A DNA stretch of 64,000 nt from Scleropages formosus (Eukaryota; Chordata; Actinopteri; Osteoglossiformes; Osteoglossidae), in NCBI RefSeq assembly GCF_900964775.1, contig NC_041808.1:3492595-3556594 (forward strand), given 5' to 3'. A model generated the notes under the pieces. That model made no database searches. It worked only from the letters and a program-made list of their open reading frames with translations, and was not told the origin of the DNA. A program made the position numbers and the translations under genes. Shown piece by piece: positions 13,005 through 25,583 of this stretch (position 1 is the stretch's first letter; the number at the start of each line of letters is the position of its first letter).

Positions 13005-13340
13005 TCTCCACGTTTCTCCAGGTGTCGTTTCTTTACGTCTCGTTTGTGCCTCGTTCCGATTGGGCCGCTCGCTTCGTCTCCGGGTCACACGCAGTCGTGC
13101 GCCTCCGTTCTGCTGACTCCGTTTGCAGGAGAGCGGTGGGAAACGGCACAGAAAGGGGGGAGGTGGAGAGAGAGAGAGGAGAGAATGGGGGGGAGAAAGA
13201 GAGAGAGGTTGTTGGGGGAGGGAGGTGAAGAGAGAGAGAGAGAATGGAGAGAGAGAGATAGAGAGGTAGTGGGGGAGAGAGGTAGCGAGAGAGTGGAGAA
13301 GAGAGAGAGAGAGAAAGAGAGAGAGGTGGGGGGGGAGGTG

Positions 13341-13376
<36 letters not shown>

Positions 13377-14030
13377 GAAAGAGAGAAAGGCTAGTGAGTA
13401 GTCGAGGAACAATTCCCAGCATGACTCACAGGTGTCCCTGTCATCCTGCTGGACAGAGGGGGCAGGCGAGCCGGGGGGGCCGGGGAGGGGGCCGGGGGAT
13501 CGAGTTGCACCAGGCCGCACCTGCTGACGATTTGGGTCACGGGGTTCCCAGCATCTCCGCTGACTCACAGGCAGAGCCGGGAGCCCTGTCATCTGCCGTC
13601 CCGCCCTCCGTCTCGAGCCAGGAAGAGGAGGGTCGCTCGGGGCGGGACGGGGGCAACAAAACAAGAACAACATTTTTACTCCAGAGTGCCAGACGGCGCA
13701 ACAAAAAAACAGAGCACGGCCCCAAGTTCCGGAACTTTCCGCCCCCTCCCGTTCCAGGCTGTTCTCTGAGGTTCCGCTCCAGCGGCAGGACACGTGGTTT
13801 CCGCCGGGCCGTGCGGCCCGTTTGTGTGGACGTTACCTTTGAGTTACCAGAAAAAAAAACTCGACCGTTGGAATTAAAGACGGCGACGAGTCGGTGAGCC
13901 GTGAACCAGCGACCGTTAAAAAACTCGACATCGACTTTCCGATGCCTTTGCCGTCTGGCCCGTCGCTTTTGCTCACGAGCGGCGAGTTTCCCGGCTACGG
14001 ATGCCTGTCGTGTTCCGCACATATTTCTCA
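9850..14030. other. GC-rich intergenic stretch with microsatellites; no gene recognised
   Basis: CpG-rich blocks (about 9950-10530, 11040-11720) are mixed with simple repeats: TG at 10711-10754, GT at 12758-12792, CA at 12952-13004 and a GA-rich tract at 13147-13386. Many overlapping open frames are due to GC content. The arl3 gene expected here from human synteny, on the plus strand, was not found. Confidence 0.5.
13147..13386. repeat. GA-rich purine tract
   Basis: The plus strand is almost purely GAGA with GGGGGA interruptions for about 240 bp. It follows a CA microsatellite at 12952-13004 by some 140 bp. Confidence 0.85.
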
Positions 14031-14044
14031 GAACGATATAAACA

Positions 14045-14078
14045 GAAATATGCCGTGCCGCACACACGCACACGCACA

Positions 14079-14124
<46 letters not shown>
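14045..14124. repeat. CA microsatellite
   Basis: ACACGCACACG variants grade into a pure (CA)n run. A smaller CA/CG run lies at 14548-14582. Confidence 0.9.
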
Positions 14125-14125
<1 letters not shown>

Positions 14126-14927
14126 AAAAAAGAGGAAACAAATTCAGCTCCAGAGATGTGAAGATTTTTTTAAAGAGAGTAAGAAAAAAAGTACCGTGGT
14201 GCTCGGTCTCACCAACCTCACGCGTCTCAGACGCCTTTTGATAAATTTCTAATGGCGACGGCACACAATTAATTCCCTTTGATACAATCAGAAAAAGCCG
14301 AGATGCATTTGCCGCATCACCGTATTCATAAAGACTGTACCACTGTCACAACTTATGCTGCATTTGAAGCGACAAATAATTATTTGTTGCATTAAATTTT
14401 ATATAATAATCTCCCAAAACTCCCTCCCCTGGAAAAAAAAAAAACAAAAAACGCCCTGTCTGTGCCGGAGGGCTGAGCTCCTTCTCTGATCAGATTGACA
14501 TCTAAAAGGAGTTACTGTCTGGTAGCTAATTTTAGGAACAGGAATTCACACACACACACACGCACACACACACGCACGCACAGAGCTAAAGCAGAAAATT
14601 CCCCCCAGGTAACAACCGTTCCCATCATCCGTCTCCTTCCCCTTCCTCCCAACCTCCGAACCGAGAAGCTGATCTGGAGGACGACTGTAAGAACGATTTC
14701 ATGGTCCCGATGAGAGAAGCCTTTTGAAATATGACCGCAGTTGTGAAGAACCATCGTAGAGGAAGAGGAACTCCTCGCTAGAGGAGGGACGAACGGTGAG
14801 CGAGGACAGCCCGCGTCTCGCATCCGGACGTCTGAGGGCCCAGGGCGTGGAGCGGACGTGGTCCCTAGGAAAGGAGAGCTGAAGCCAGAAGAAACCTAGA
14901 GGGACGTTCAACTGAGGACACGTCACT

Positions 14928-14991
14928 GGAGAAGGTTGAACCCGTGGGCACCTAGGGTCCATCGACACAGCCCACGGGTTCAACCTTCTCC
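14928..14991. repeat. perfect 22-bp inverted repeat with 20-nt loop
   Basis: Arms at 14928-14949 and 14970-14991 are exact reverse complements (core AAGGTTGAACCCGTGGGC). The 20-nt loop contains CCTAGGG. It could fold as a stable hairpin in DNA or RNA. It is not part of any SINE or LINE recognised here. Confidence 0.85.
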
Positions 14992-15544
14992 TGGGTCCGG
15001 TGTGAGCAACCTTCCAAACCCTCTTGGTTCCCACATCTCCAGCATCCCTCACGCTCACCGTGTGCCGTCCCAGTTGACCCCGATGAGTCATCGGGCTCCT
15101 CACGCGTTGGGTCTTCAACGGAACTCCATGGCGTTGAACTCATCGCGGTGTTTATGCCTTTAAAACTCGCAGAGTTCCGCTTGGGTTTTCTCCAAGCTGC
15201 ACTCCCTCGGCGAAAGCGCCGCCCTCGCAGCTCTAATGACTAACATTTAATCTTTGAGTCAAGTTGGAACCAACAGCTAAAAACTGAAATCGGCGCCCGA
15301 GATGATGCTCAAGTGACTAATCTCCCTTGTAGCCAAGTCGGGAAACTGATCAACAGCTCTACCTCGGCGACCGTGTCCGAGGCCTCCCTCCACCCAACTG
15401 CTGACGTCGCTTTGGTTTCTAAGGAGACAAAAGCTACTCATTGAGCATTTTTATTCGTCTCTTTAAGTGACCAGTACAGTAAGAGAAAAAAAAATTGAGA
15501 CAGAAATTCTGTGGAACTAAAACTCCATAACCATCATTTATATT

Positions 15545-15718
15545 ATGGAAGCCAGTGGTTACAGCTTCTACCTTTGGTCTCAATGGTTGCAGGTTCAGTT
15601 CCCACCTCTGGCTGTATTACCCTTAAGCAAGGTACTTACCCTGAATCACCCAGTTGTATAAATAGGTAAGTAATTATAAGTTGCTTTGGGGAAAAATGGT
15701 CAGCTAAATGAATAAATG
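15545..15718 (+). mobile_element. SINE, family B (left half of tail-to-tail pair)
   Basis: Head AGTGGTTACAGC, B-box GGTTGCAGGTTCAG, body TACCCTTAAGCAAGGTACTT and tail GCTTTGGGGAAAAATGGTCA with AAATGAATAAATG. It meets an oppositely oriented copy directly at its tail. Confidence 0.8.
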
Positions 15719-15893
15719 CCCATGGAGCTGACCCTTGCCAATTTACAAGGTTGTACCTACAGCTGTATAATTTTACTGGAGCAATTTAGGGTAAGTACCT
15801 TGCTCAAGGGCACTACAACCAGAAGAGGGATTTGAACCCATGACCTTTGGGCCCAAAGGCAGCTGCTCCAGCTACTATACCATGAGCTGCGAC
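15719..15893 (-). mobile_element. SINE, family B (right half of tail-to-tail pair)
   Basis: Minus-strand copy with B-box GGGTTCAAATCC and head near 15890. Its tail end has lost the usual AGAAAAGC motif. With the neighbour at 15545-15718 it forms an imperfect inverted repeat of about 350 bp. Confidence 0.78.
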
Positions 15894-16059
15894 TACTCTA
15901 CACTTAATCCCAGAATTTGAAGGCATTTCCTAAATTTCTTTCTTCAGCCTCTCCATTGATCATGTGGTTTAGCATTAAAACGGTTCAAAGTGCATCGTGT
16001 CAATCAACAAAACTCGATTTTTTGTTTCGCATTTCAAACCCAGGGCCACAAACTCCAAA

Positions 16060-16600
16060 ATCCAACCGTCCAACATAAACATTTGTGTTACGTTACATGA
16101 GTAGCTGTGCAAAGGACTGATCCGAGCAGCATCATTAACATTTACACCTTATGTGAACTTAAGAGATGATGGGCAAAGCGAGTCCAGAGGAGACGAGTTT
16201 TAAAACCCTTTTTAAATGTGGACAAAGATTCAGCAGTTCTGAGTGAGAGGGGGAGGGGGAGGTCGTTCCGCCTCAACGGAGCCAGAACTGAGAACCTCTG
16301 CACTTTACCTTTCGTGTGTGGGACCACCAAGCAAGCAGATGTGGAAGAGCATAGCGGTCTGGTTGGGGTGTAGCGGCCGATCAAGTCCTTTAGATATTTG
16401 TGAGCAGTTCTACTGATGCTTTTGAAGGCCATAACCAGGGTCTTAAATTTGATCTGGGCAGTTATAGGAAGCCAGTGCGGAAAAACGAGTAGAGGAGATA
16501 CATGGGAACGCTTCGGCAAGTCAAACACAACAAAAGAAACGTGTCCAACAAACATCTGAAGGATTGCAGCGGCGCCCCATCGCAGCCCAACGTGCAGCTC
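16060..16600 (-). mobile_element. L2-like LINE 3' fragment
   Basis: The minus strand encodes the C-terminal part of an L2-type reverse-transcriptase ORF: SHVSPLLVFPHWLPITAQIK, then KTLVMAFKSISRTAHKYL and ending FKTRLLWTRFAHHLLSS. This is the familiar HWLP...FK...LF end of fish L2 elements. The 3' non-coding part (to about 16060) matches the plus-strand LINE at 63010-63668, so both belong to one family. The 5' end is truncated at about 16600. Confidence 0.8.
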
Positions 16601-17143
16601 AGCTCATGGGAGTTTCTGCCAGAGCGGTAACACTGGAATAAGAATGATGGATTTCGACATTGGGGACTTAAGGCTCTCCACTAATTGTGGACCTCTGAGG
16701 CGCGTTTCCTTCGCTGGCATTGAGTCCAGTGACGTCTGGAAGCCGCTTTCGGTCGGCGGCGGGTCTGCATTTTGAGGTCCTTTTGAACTTCTCTAAGGCT
16801 CTGCTACTCGTCATTGTGCCTTCTCCCCAAATCTGTTTTTTTATTCCGTCATTAAAGCTCCAAATACAATATACAGCCTGCCATCAAGCGCGTCAAGTCA
16901 ACCACACATGGAATTAAGGTGACGCTCGAGGACATGCTCCACACAAGCGCTCACAATTACCGGCCCCTCCGGTCTCGTACATAAAACTCAACCTCAGTAA
17001 TAAAAGTCTTCGTGGTGCTGCACACACTCGACGCTCGGGAGTCATGAGAGACGTCTTGCCTGGATACACACTCATCCAGGACTGAAGGAAAAGCCAAACG
17101 TCTGTAACGCATCTTTTTTTTTTTTTACTTCATTTATTTGAAA

Positions 17144-18341
17144 CCACAATTTATTTGGATTTTTTTTCTTTCTCCAAATCACATATGCTTATTTTTTTTG
17201 TTTCACAAAATATTTACAAAAAGATCTTGTATACATTTTTTTTGTAACCAGCTTTTTAATCGCTCTGTCTTAAGCATTTCGACCATTTTTTACACAAGCT
17301 GAGCAGTCCAGTCTATTTTTATATAAAAGTCATGAAAAATATCCACCCATTCCAACACCCATCCCCCCGTACACACACTCTTTGTGAACCGCTTGCAGTT
17401 TTGAGTGCTTTTTTCCAACATGCTTACAGCTACAAACAGGAAGTTAAGAACTCAATGTGCTTGGTGCAGGAAGTGACATCAATCTGCAGGAAGTATATTA
17501 ACAGCATCCATGTGCGACGCCGGAGCAGTTCTTTGTTCCCCCACCTGTGTGGTCCGCGAAGGGGCCGCTTTGCATTCAACGCGACCCGCTCGCACGACCC
17601 CCTCAGTCTTTGTGTCGAGGAGCCTCTGTGGGCCACGTGAGCCTGCGGACGTTTTTCAATCCGCTCGGCTACTTTGCTGGAAGTCTCTTCAAGGTTAACT
17701 TTACAAAAAAAAAAAAGAAAACAAAAAAAGTGTTGTTTTTCCTTTTCACAATCAAACCAGAATACCACATTGTTTCAGAAAGGAGCCCGGAGCGCGTCTT
17801 CTGGGCCGCAGCGGTGGTCTCAGGAGGGCACCGACCTCCCAGCCAGGGTTCGAACCGAGCCAGACAAGACACAATGATGCTTGGAAGAAAAAGCCGAGAG
17901 GACATTTTGAGGAAGGGCATTTTAAATTGAAACCTACAGTTTTAATACTAATTATAATAGTAATACTAATGCAAGAGTAGTACTGAGTATGGCTTCAGCC
18001 ATGGTGGAAATGCGCAAAATATAGCATAAACCTGAAATTTTCCTCATCCACCTTTGACAGAAGTGTATGGAGAGCATCTGGGATGGAGAACCAGTGTAGC
18101 GCGGGAAGGCAATTGGTTTGTGACTTGATTAAGAAAAGGAGGGAAAGGTAGGACAGACATCATGCAAGCGCACACACAAACACACAAGGGTATACGCAAT
18201 TTATCACAATCTGTGCGTGTGTGTGTGCTTGCGTGCATGTAACCTTTATTTGTAGCCTGAAACTCCAAAAACAAAGGAAAACATAACCGAAAGAGAGCGA
18301 CTCCACTGGCGCGTCTCCTCCCGACTTGCAGCGGCAGAAGG
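17144..18341 (-). other. probable trim8 3' untranslated region
   Basis: The sequence follows the trim8 stop codon at 18342-18344. Two AATAAA signals (TTTATT on the plus strand at about 17145-17165) lie 1.2 kb downstream, a plausible length for this gene. The region is AT-rich with poly-T tracts near 17110-17270 and no repeats except a short TG run at about 18213-18226. The end is inferred, not shown. Confidence 0.5.
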
Positions 18342-18979
18342 TTAACTGGTGACGTAGTGCTTCGTGGAAGATTGGCCGTAGAGGCTGTAAAAGTCGGGGT
18401 GCCTGTGGCTCTGGGAGGCGTCCAGCCAGTCCCGCACAGAGAGGCCCTGGAGGGACTGGGGCACGGCCGGGGTGGCGGGCAGCGGCGGGGGGTACTCCTG
18501 GGAGCTCACCGTCCAGGGGAAGGATCCCGAGCGGGGGTAGGGGGCGTGGCCACGGTGGTTGGACACCGAAGGCACGCCAGAACAGTAGCAGTTGTCCACT
18601 GTGCACATGAGGATCTTACGGCCACCGTATTGACCGCTACCTGGATAGTGGGAGGGCGTGAACACGGAGCCAGAGTGATGGACTGGCTGGGCTCCGCCCC
18701 CTCCTCCTGCCCCACCCCCTCCAAGGCCCACCATGTGCTGTGCTGAGCTGCACGGGACCATGGACTGGGAGGACTGGCCCTCCCCAGAGCCTGTGGGGCC
18801 CTGTCCCAGGTACGGCTGCTTGCCCACAGCACCGGGTGGTGGTTCCAGGAAGCCAGTGCTGGACGCAGAGCCCTCCGGAAAGGCAGTGGAGTGCTTGCGT
18901 TTCTCGGCCCCCAAGCTGCTCAAGCTGCAGGAATACGCCGGAATGCTCTGGAGGAAGTTGGCCGGAGCGTTGAAAGGAA
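18342..18979 (-). CDS. trim8: trim8 coding exon 6 (C-terminal region and stop)
   Basis: It starts after the acceptor CCTCTCCAG and encodes PFNAPANFLQSIPAYSCS, AEKRKHSTAFPE, YGGRKILMCTVDNCYCS and the terminal STKHYVTS, then TAA. A stretch rich in Gly codons at about 18695-18735 is longer than in human. Confidence 0.95.
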
Positions 18980-21900
18980 CTGGAGAGGCAGACAGCGAGA
19001 TATGGAGAGGAAAAAGGAGGGAAACAGAAAGAGGTATAAACAGGAAAAACATGTAAAGGTGCACAGGAGAGTGCAAAGGGGAGAGAGTTAAGGCACGTTT
19101 AGGAAAAAAGCCCAAGGAGATCAATGCAAAAATGACGAGAAGATGGAGCGAGGGAGCAGAAGCGTGAAAAGGAAGATTTTTTACAATCCCACGCAATGTC
19201 GATCACTGCAGCTCTTTCACCACATCAGCTACAAACCATAACAGCTCGATTCAAGACACATTTGTCTTTTGTTATTTGTCAACAGTTCAAAATTTTTCCT
19301 TGAAACGTCTGTCTTACCTTCTAGCATTTTGCGCAAGTTCTTCTCTTTCTTGGAAATCTCAGAGAGGAAGATTTTGGAGTTGAGGTGTCCCACTTTGTGA
19401 GGAGGTAGAGCGCTGCCGACACACGTCTGGGTCCTGGAATTAAAGGATCCAGTTCCAGTGAGGTCACAATTCAAAGCAGTTGGGCAGCAGGTAGAACAAG
19501 GGTTAAGGTCATAGATAACTGGTCAAAAAAGTTCCAATATGGGACCTTCTGCTGAAAACTTGTGCCCTTCAGCTACTTCTTACCCAGGATAAGCAAGTGT
19601 CCCATACAAACTGCTCCGCATAAAGGGTCTAAATAATCCAAAAACACTAGTAAAAAAAACCTATGGAGCTGGTATTCATCCAGAAGTGTCTCTTACCTGT
19701 CCAATAGTATTTTCACAGACTTTGTGTTCTGAAAACAAAAAAGAGAAAGGACTGATCAACACCTCCTCTGAACTGACAGTATTATTCATCTCTCCTGAAG
19801 CTGTAGATTCTCTTGAGGAAATTCAACATTTTGCTGGGTTGAGAGGAAGCACCAACATTTCCTCCTTAGTTACAACCACATGTAATTTATGTTAGGCAAA
19901 GTGACAGTGGAACTAAGAGGGGACTTCAATGAGCTTGCAGGAAAGGCAACCACTCTCTTCAATCGTTAAGACCTTCATCTGAGAGAGAGACCATCTTCCT
20001 CAAGAGCATAATCTGAGAAAGAGGGAGAACCTTCCTCAAGATGCTGAATCTAAGAAAGAGGGATATTTTTCCTCAAAAGTTCGCTCCAAGAAAGAGAGAC
20101 CACCTTCAAGAGCTTCCTTCAAGAAAGAGGGACAACCTTCCTCAAGACATTTATCCAAGAAAGAGGGACCACCTTCCGAAGGAGCTTCCACCAACAAAGA
20201 GCGACAACCTTTCGCAAGACATTCATCGGAAAAGGAGGGATGACCCTTCTAAATACCTTCCTTTCAAAAAGTGGGACCACCTTCTCCAGTGACTTCCTTC
20301 TTGTTACTGGTGAACTTACCAACAAGAAAGAGTATAAGAAAGCCCTAGGCTTCCACAAGACAGCTCAAACTACACTCTAAGCTGAAGCACTACAGTGGAT
20401 CTATTTAAAGCAAACTGCTACTTGCAGAAAATGGAAATTCTTCAGAGTCGTGTCTATTAGTCACACTGTGAGTACTAATAAACATGTTGAACTTAGAAAG
20501 GCCCCACCTTCATAAAGTTGATGTCCTCGGCCTTGTCAAAGACCGCCTGGACAGAGCTCAGCAGCTTCTTGGCCTCCTGCCGCCTTTCGTTGAGTTGCAG
20601 TGCCTGGGCGGAGTTCTCCTGGCAGAAGCGGGACCGGGCCTTGTCTAGCACCTCCAGCGTCTTGCCCAGGTCTTCCTCCAGAAGCTGGTGCATCTTCTGG
20701 TACTGCACGCGCACCTCATCCTGCAGCTGCTGCACCTTGTCCTGTGAAAAAGAAGCGTAAAGGCTCTGCTCACGAGAGAAGCAGATCACAGGAAGTGCTT
20801 CCTTCCTAGCGACTAAGCCGATTCACGTAAATGTAGACAAAGTCAACAGACTGAAAGGTACATCTGCACCCCTCCAGACCAGGCCAAGGGGTCATTTTCT
20901 CCATCACACACACACGCACAGAGAAAGCACTATCCACACAGCACACATCCACCTCCCCAGAACAAGAGCAAGATCAGGACAAAGGTGTCTTCAGACTATG
21001 GTACAACAGTAAAGCCGTATAGTGGGCCAACCAGCTCTGGGGGTAACTTGCCTCCACCAGACACTTGTCCGACTCGAGCTTGTACAGTTGCTCCTCGATT
21101 TCTTGCGTCCTGTCCTCTATGCGGTCCAGCTGCTTCATCAACGTTTGCTGTAGGGTGCGAGGGTTTTGGAGGGAGGAGAAGAGAAGACTTCTGAGATCCT
21201 ACAGTTCAATCAATTCGGCAAAAGTGTCTTGCGGACCAACAAACCCGGTCGGGGGGTGGGTGGTGTGTGGGACCGGTGTTGTATCAACCGGAACGGACCG
21301 TGTTGACACCCAGATACATAAACTGATACCTGTAAAATCTGCTTTGGATGAGATCCTGCAAATTAATAAAAGACATGTATGAATTTGCCAGCAGCATCAG
21401 ACTGAGAGGTGCAGAGTTTTTGGGCATTGAAACTGAAAGTGACAGGACAGACCGGGTGCAGTAGTACGCCCGTGGGGACAAAACAAAGGGTTTGGGTTTT
21501 TCATGGGACTCCCGCGACCTTGAGGCAGAGACCGATATGCAAACGATGCGAGCGATTCATGGAAGCACCGGTTCAGGTCCTTCAGAGCGGCTGTAGGAAC
21601 TGACCTGAAACTCAAAGCCACTAGCAAAGCATGGACCTGAGTGGGAGCTCTCACTGGATGGACGAATGGACAGGAAGTGTGAAGGACAGATGGCACCGAG
21701 CCATCTGGGAGACACCTGACTAGACAACAGTGCGGTAACACCACCAGGAAGGGGGCTGGGACACTCCGCGGGGGGTCCTTCGCTAACCATTAACCACCTC
21801 TCAAACGTGTGGTCCATTACTTCTCACCACTGCAATAAGACACTTGGACAGAAAAGGACTGACCACCACACAAAATCTCAACTGACCTTCCTGGAAAAGA

Positions 21901-23492
21901 ACAGAAAAGCGCAGTCACATATAGTAGCCTCCGCACGATCCAAAGCAATTTATGGGAATATTTTACGTCCTTTTCCTCCTTAAAATTGGGATAAATCAAA
22001 CGGCAACGCCAACGGGGAGCGATTCGTCACTCGGAGGAGCTCCTTTCGGCGTTTTTGTCTTCGAAGAGGTCCGGCAGCCCCCCTCTCCCCGGCAGCCGGA
22101 GCCGCTCCTCTCAAAGCGACGGGCCGGGCGCTGGCAAGCGGGACGCTCGCGCTTCCGAGACGAGCTTTAATCCGGCCCTTTCAGCTCGGCCTCCGAAGAG
22201 CAAGAAAACAACACAACTAATAATTAGTTTGCAAAGGCAGCCAGGAGCTGACAAATAAGCACGGAGCCAGCCAATTTAGTTTTAATTAAATAAATGTTAC
22301 ATGTGAAAGGGAGCCTCAACTGTTTGGGGGGGGCAGGTTGCTGTCATGACAACAAAGAGCTTTACATGAGAGGGAAGGAGAGTGAGAGAGCGAGTGAGCG
22401 AGAGAGAGAGGGGACGGCGGGGGAGGGGGTCCGACCGGATTCTCCCCTCCTCCTTCCCTCCGTCTCGCCTTTGTTTGCACCCGCGTCAGTGTCAGTGACA
22501 GATTGTAGGTACCCCCCACACCACCCTCCCCACCCCAGCCGCGCGTGAAAAAGCCGCAGTGCGTGAGAATTCGACCGCGGGGCGATGGCATTTTGCCGGC
22601 TGCGAGAGGGCCCACATTCCTGAGGCCCTAGGCGATGAGGCCACGCTCAGGGGGCGGGGCTACGGGTGAGGGGGGAGCGCTGACAGCGCTAAGTTGCGAC
22701 GCTAAAGCGGCTGCTTCGGATGTCGACTCTGACACACACACTCGAGCGCGCACACACACGGCATCAGTTCATTAGCCTTGAAGTAAACTCGGGTGCAGGA
22801 CTTGAAAGGTTCAGTCATTCCTGTCGGGGGGTGTGTATTGACGTGTGTGTGGGAGAGAGATGGAAACGGTCGATGCCTCTCCTCTGTTCGGTCTCTCTAC
22901 TCGGTCTATTAACGAGCCACAGCCGGGAGTCATGGGTTCGACACATCCCAGGGGACTCTCGGCGTTCAAGCGGGTGGTCGCGTTCAAGACAGAGACACTG
23001 GCACGTGCAGCACTGTCAGCTCTACCGGGGTGTCACGCAACCCACGCACTCTGCTTGTCCTGTGAACGAAATGCACAGACAACACCGGTGCTGGAGCCAG
23101 GCCCCACTGCATCGTGGGTAAACTCAGAAGCATCATAAACCGTCTGCTCCAAAGTAACCTAATAAAGCCCCCAGTCTGTGAAAGATCCCTGGTATTTTAG
23201 CGATCCCTACGTTTAGCGATCGTCCAAGGACCAGTCGGCCGCCCCGCTGGGAGCCCACGAACACAGAGGGAGTGGCGCTGCGGTTCTAAGCGCTGTCGAC
23301 GACCTTTGCCCACCGTATCCTGGGAAACATGGCTGCATTAAAAGGAAAGGGAAACATGGATACAAAGTGGTGTGTAAAGCTGAGAGACTTTCCTGGGATT
23401 TTCTGATGTCTTTGCATTGAGAAAACGGTGGAACTGGAATTGCAGAGAAGGGGCGTGCGAGTCCTTTTGCACGTCATTTCTATTTTTACCTT

Positions 23493-23532
<40 letters not shown>

Positions 23533-25552
23533 GAGAGAGCAACGGGTTGAGTGAATCCAAAGAGTGGCTTCTGAACCAAACCATTGTCTGTTTCACCTGG
23601 GGCCCCCCCCCCCATGCCAATTCCGAGGAGTAAACACCCCTGTGTGTCACCGCTCACCTCCTAACCCTGATTCCTGACCCACCGTTCACTTCCCTGCTCC
23701 CTCTCCCATGATGCAATGTGAAAGGATGGGCAGCTGCAACATTCCACTGTATGCTGGGAGCGAGTCCCAGCAGGACCGGGGGGTCCAGGAGTCAGGTGGC
23801 CCTTCGGAGAGTTGAGCTTGCTTGGTGATGATGAGCAGGGGGAACTGAGGCCCCTCAATGCGCCCAGACTGCCTCTCTCTGTCTCTCTCTCTCTCACACA
23901 CACACACACACGCACACACGCACACCATGCACGCAGTTTTCCGGAGACATGATGATCAAACCCCTTTGGGAACAATGAGAGAGATACAGTTGGTCTGCAC
24001 TGCACCCTCTGCTTTCTCTCACATTTTGTTCTGCATCGATTCTGTGGGGTTGGGAAGGGGGGCGGAGCAGCAGTACTGGGGGGCGGAGCGTTCTGGGCAG
24101 CCAGCGGCATCTACCCCCCGCTCCCCACCACCACCCACGCATCTGGAGGCATGAGGCGTTGGCCCTCTAGAGCACATTCCTCCACGCGCTTTAACTCTGA
24201 TACCACGCAAAACAGCCGCACGCGCGCGCACACACCGCCACCACTCCTCCAACCCCGGAGCCGACAGTCCACTCTCGATACACGCAAACCTGCTAAAACC
24301 CCAGCTTAAGGTGTGTGGCAAAATGGGACTGTCCAGGAAAAGAGAAAATGCACAATTTGGGTGTCCTTCCACCCCCTCCGCCCCCACCCCTCCGACTGCA
24401 CTAACAACTTCCTGTACGGTTTGGAAAGGAGAAAAGGTCCACAGCGTCTGCGGGAAAGAGGGAAAAGGGACGACAAGAGGGTGCAGGACTGTGACCTAAT
24501 TGTGGCGATCTGCAGACTGGGGCGGGCTGGGGTGGGGGTGGGGCTGCGCAGCTGGAAACTAAGTATACCTCCAGGGTGAAAGGTCACGCTTCCATTACTG
24601 TCACACTGGGCCTTCGAGGGGCGCGCCGATTCAGCCCACGCCCGCGGCCGCGGCCACTGCACCTCGTCGGATGTTCGTCCGCAGCGGGTCAGAAGCGACC
24701 CCAAACCGCCCTCCACCCCCTCCTCGCCCCGGGCCGCGTCCTTTAAGCGGTCGCCCCGCTGCCCCCTTTGGTGCCTCTCACCCAAGCGAGAAAACCACAT
24801 CTGAGACGAGAAAAATCCTGATGTTACATAACGACACTGAAGCATTACGGAAATCGCAGGCAAACAAAGAGTAATGACGAGAAGAGCCCTCCCGCATCTG
24901 TGCTCACACACACGCACACCTGCCCTCACTTCCTGCTTTGAAGAACAATGTGTTTTGGCCGATGACGCGCCGCAACGACTGACAACCAGTGCGGTGACAG
25001 CAAAACTCCCATATTGCTGAGATGGCCGTTGGCAACAACGCGCCGCCAGCTGTGGGTTCGGACATTTCGACTCTTCAAACCCCCCGCCTCCACAGTGACA
25101 CTAAACACACTTTGACACGCACTGATTTCATTCCCGTACGTGTACACCTTCCTGGGCTCAATCGCAGTCAGTTTTGGTGATAAACTGAAAACGTATAAAA
25201 TGAATTTCAATTACAGGCTCACGAGGCGACCGGGCCTCTCCTCGCCGGCCTCCTTCCAATAACATGTGACCATTCCAACCCACGTCAGACACCGTAACCA
25301 CTGGGCCGTAACAGTCCCACACACGCAATGTGACGGGAAGCTAAATGCAAAAAGAAATTTTAAAAAAGTGGCCCCCTTCCTATCGACAGGCCCTTCCATT
25401 AATTGACCAAATTCGGGGCGGCAAGAGCAGGCCGTCCATTGCCAAGTGCCGGAAGGTGCGGCAGCTCCCTTCAAACTGAGAAACACGACGCATTTAATGA
25501 AATAATGACTCTCTCAAAAGGCAAGGAAATGGTGGCGGAGGAGCGGGTTGTG

Positions 25553-25583
<31 letters not shown>

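Noticed and set aside
12927-13793. 288-codon minus-strand frame rich in Ser/Leu
   Set aside because: It runs through the GA tract and CA microsatellite; the SLSLSL and VCVCVC strings are repeat translations.
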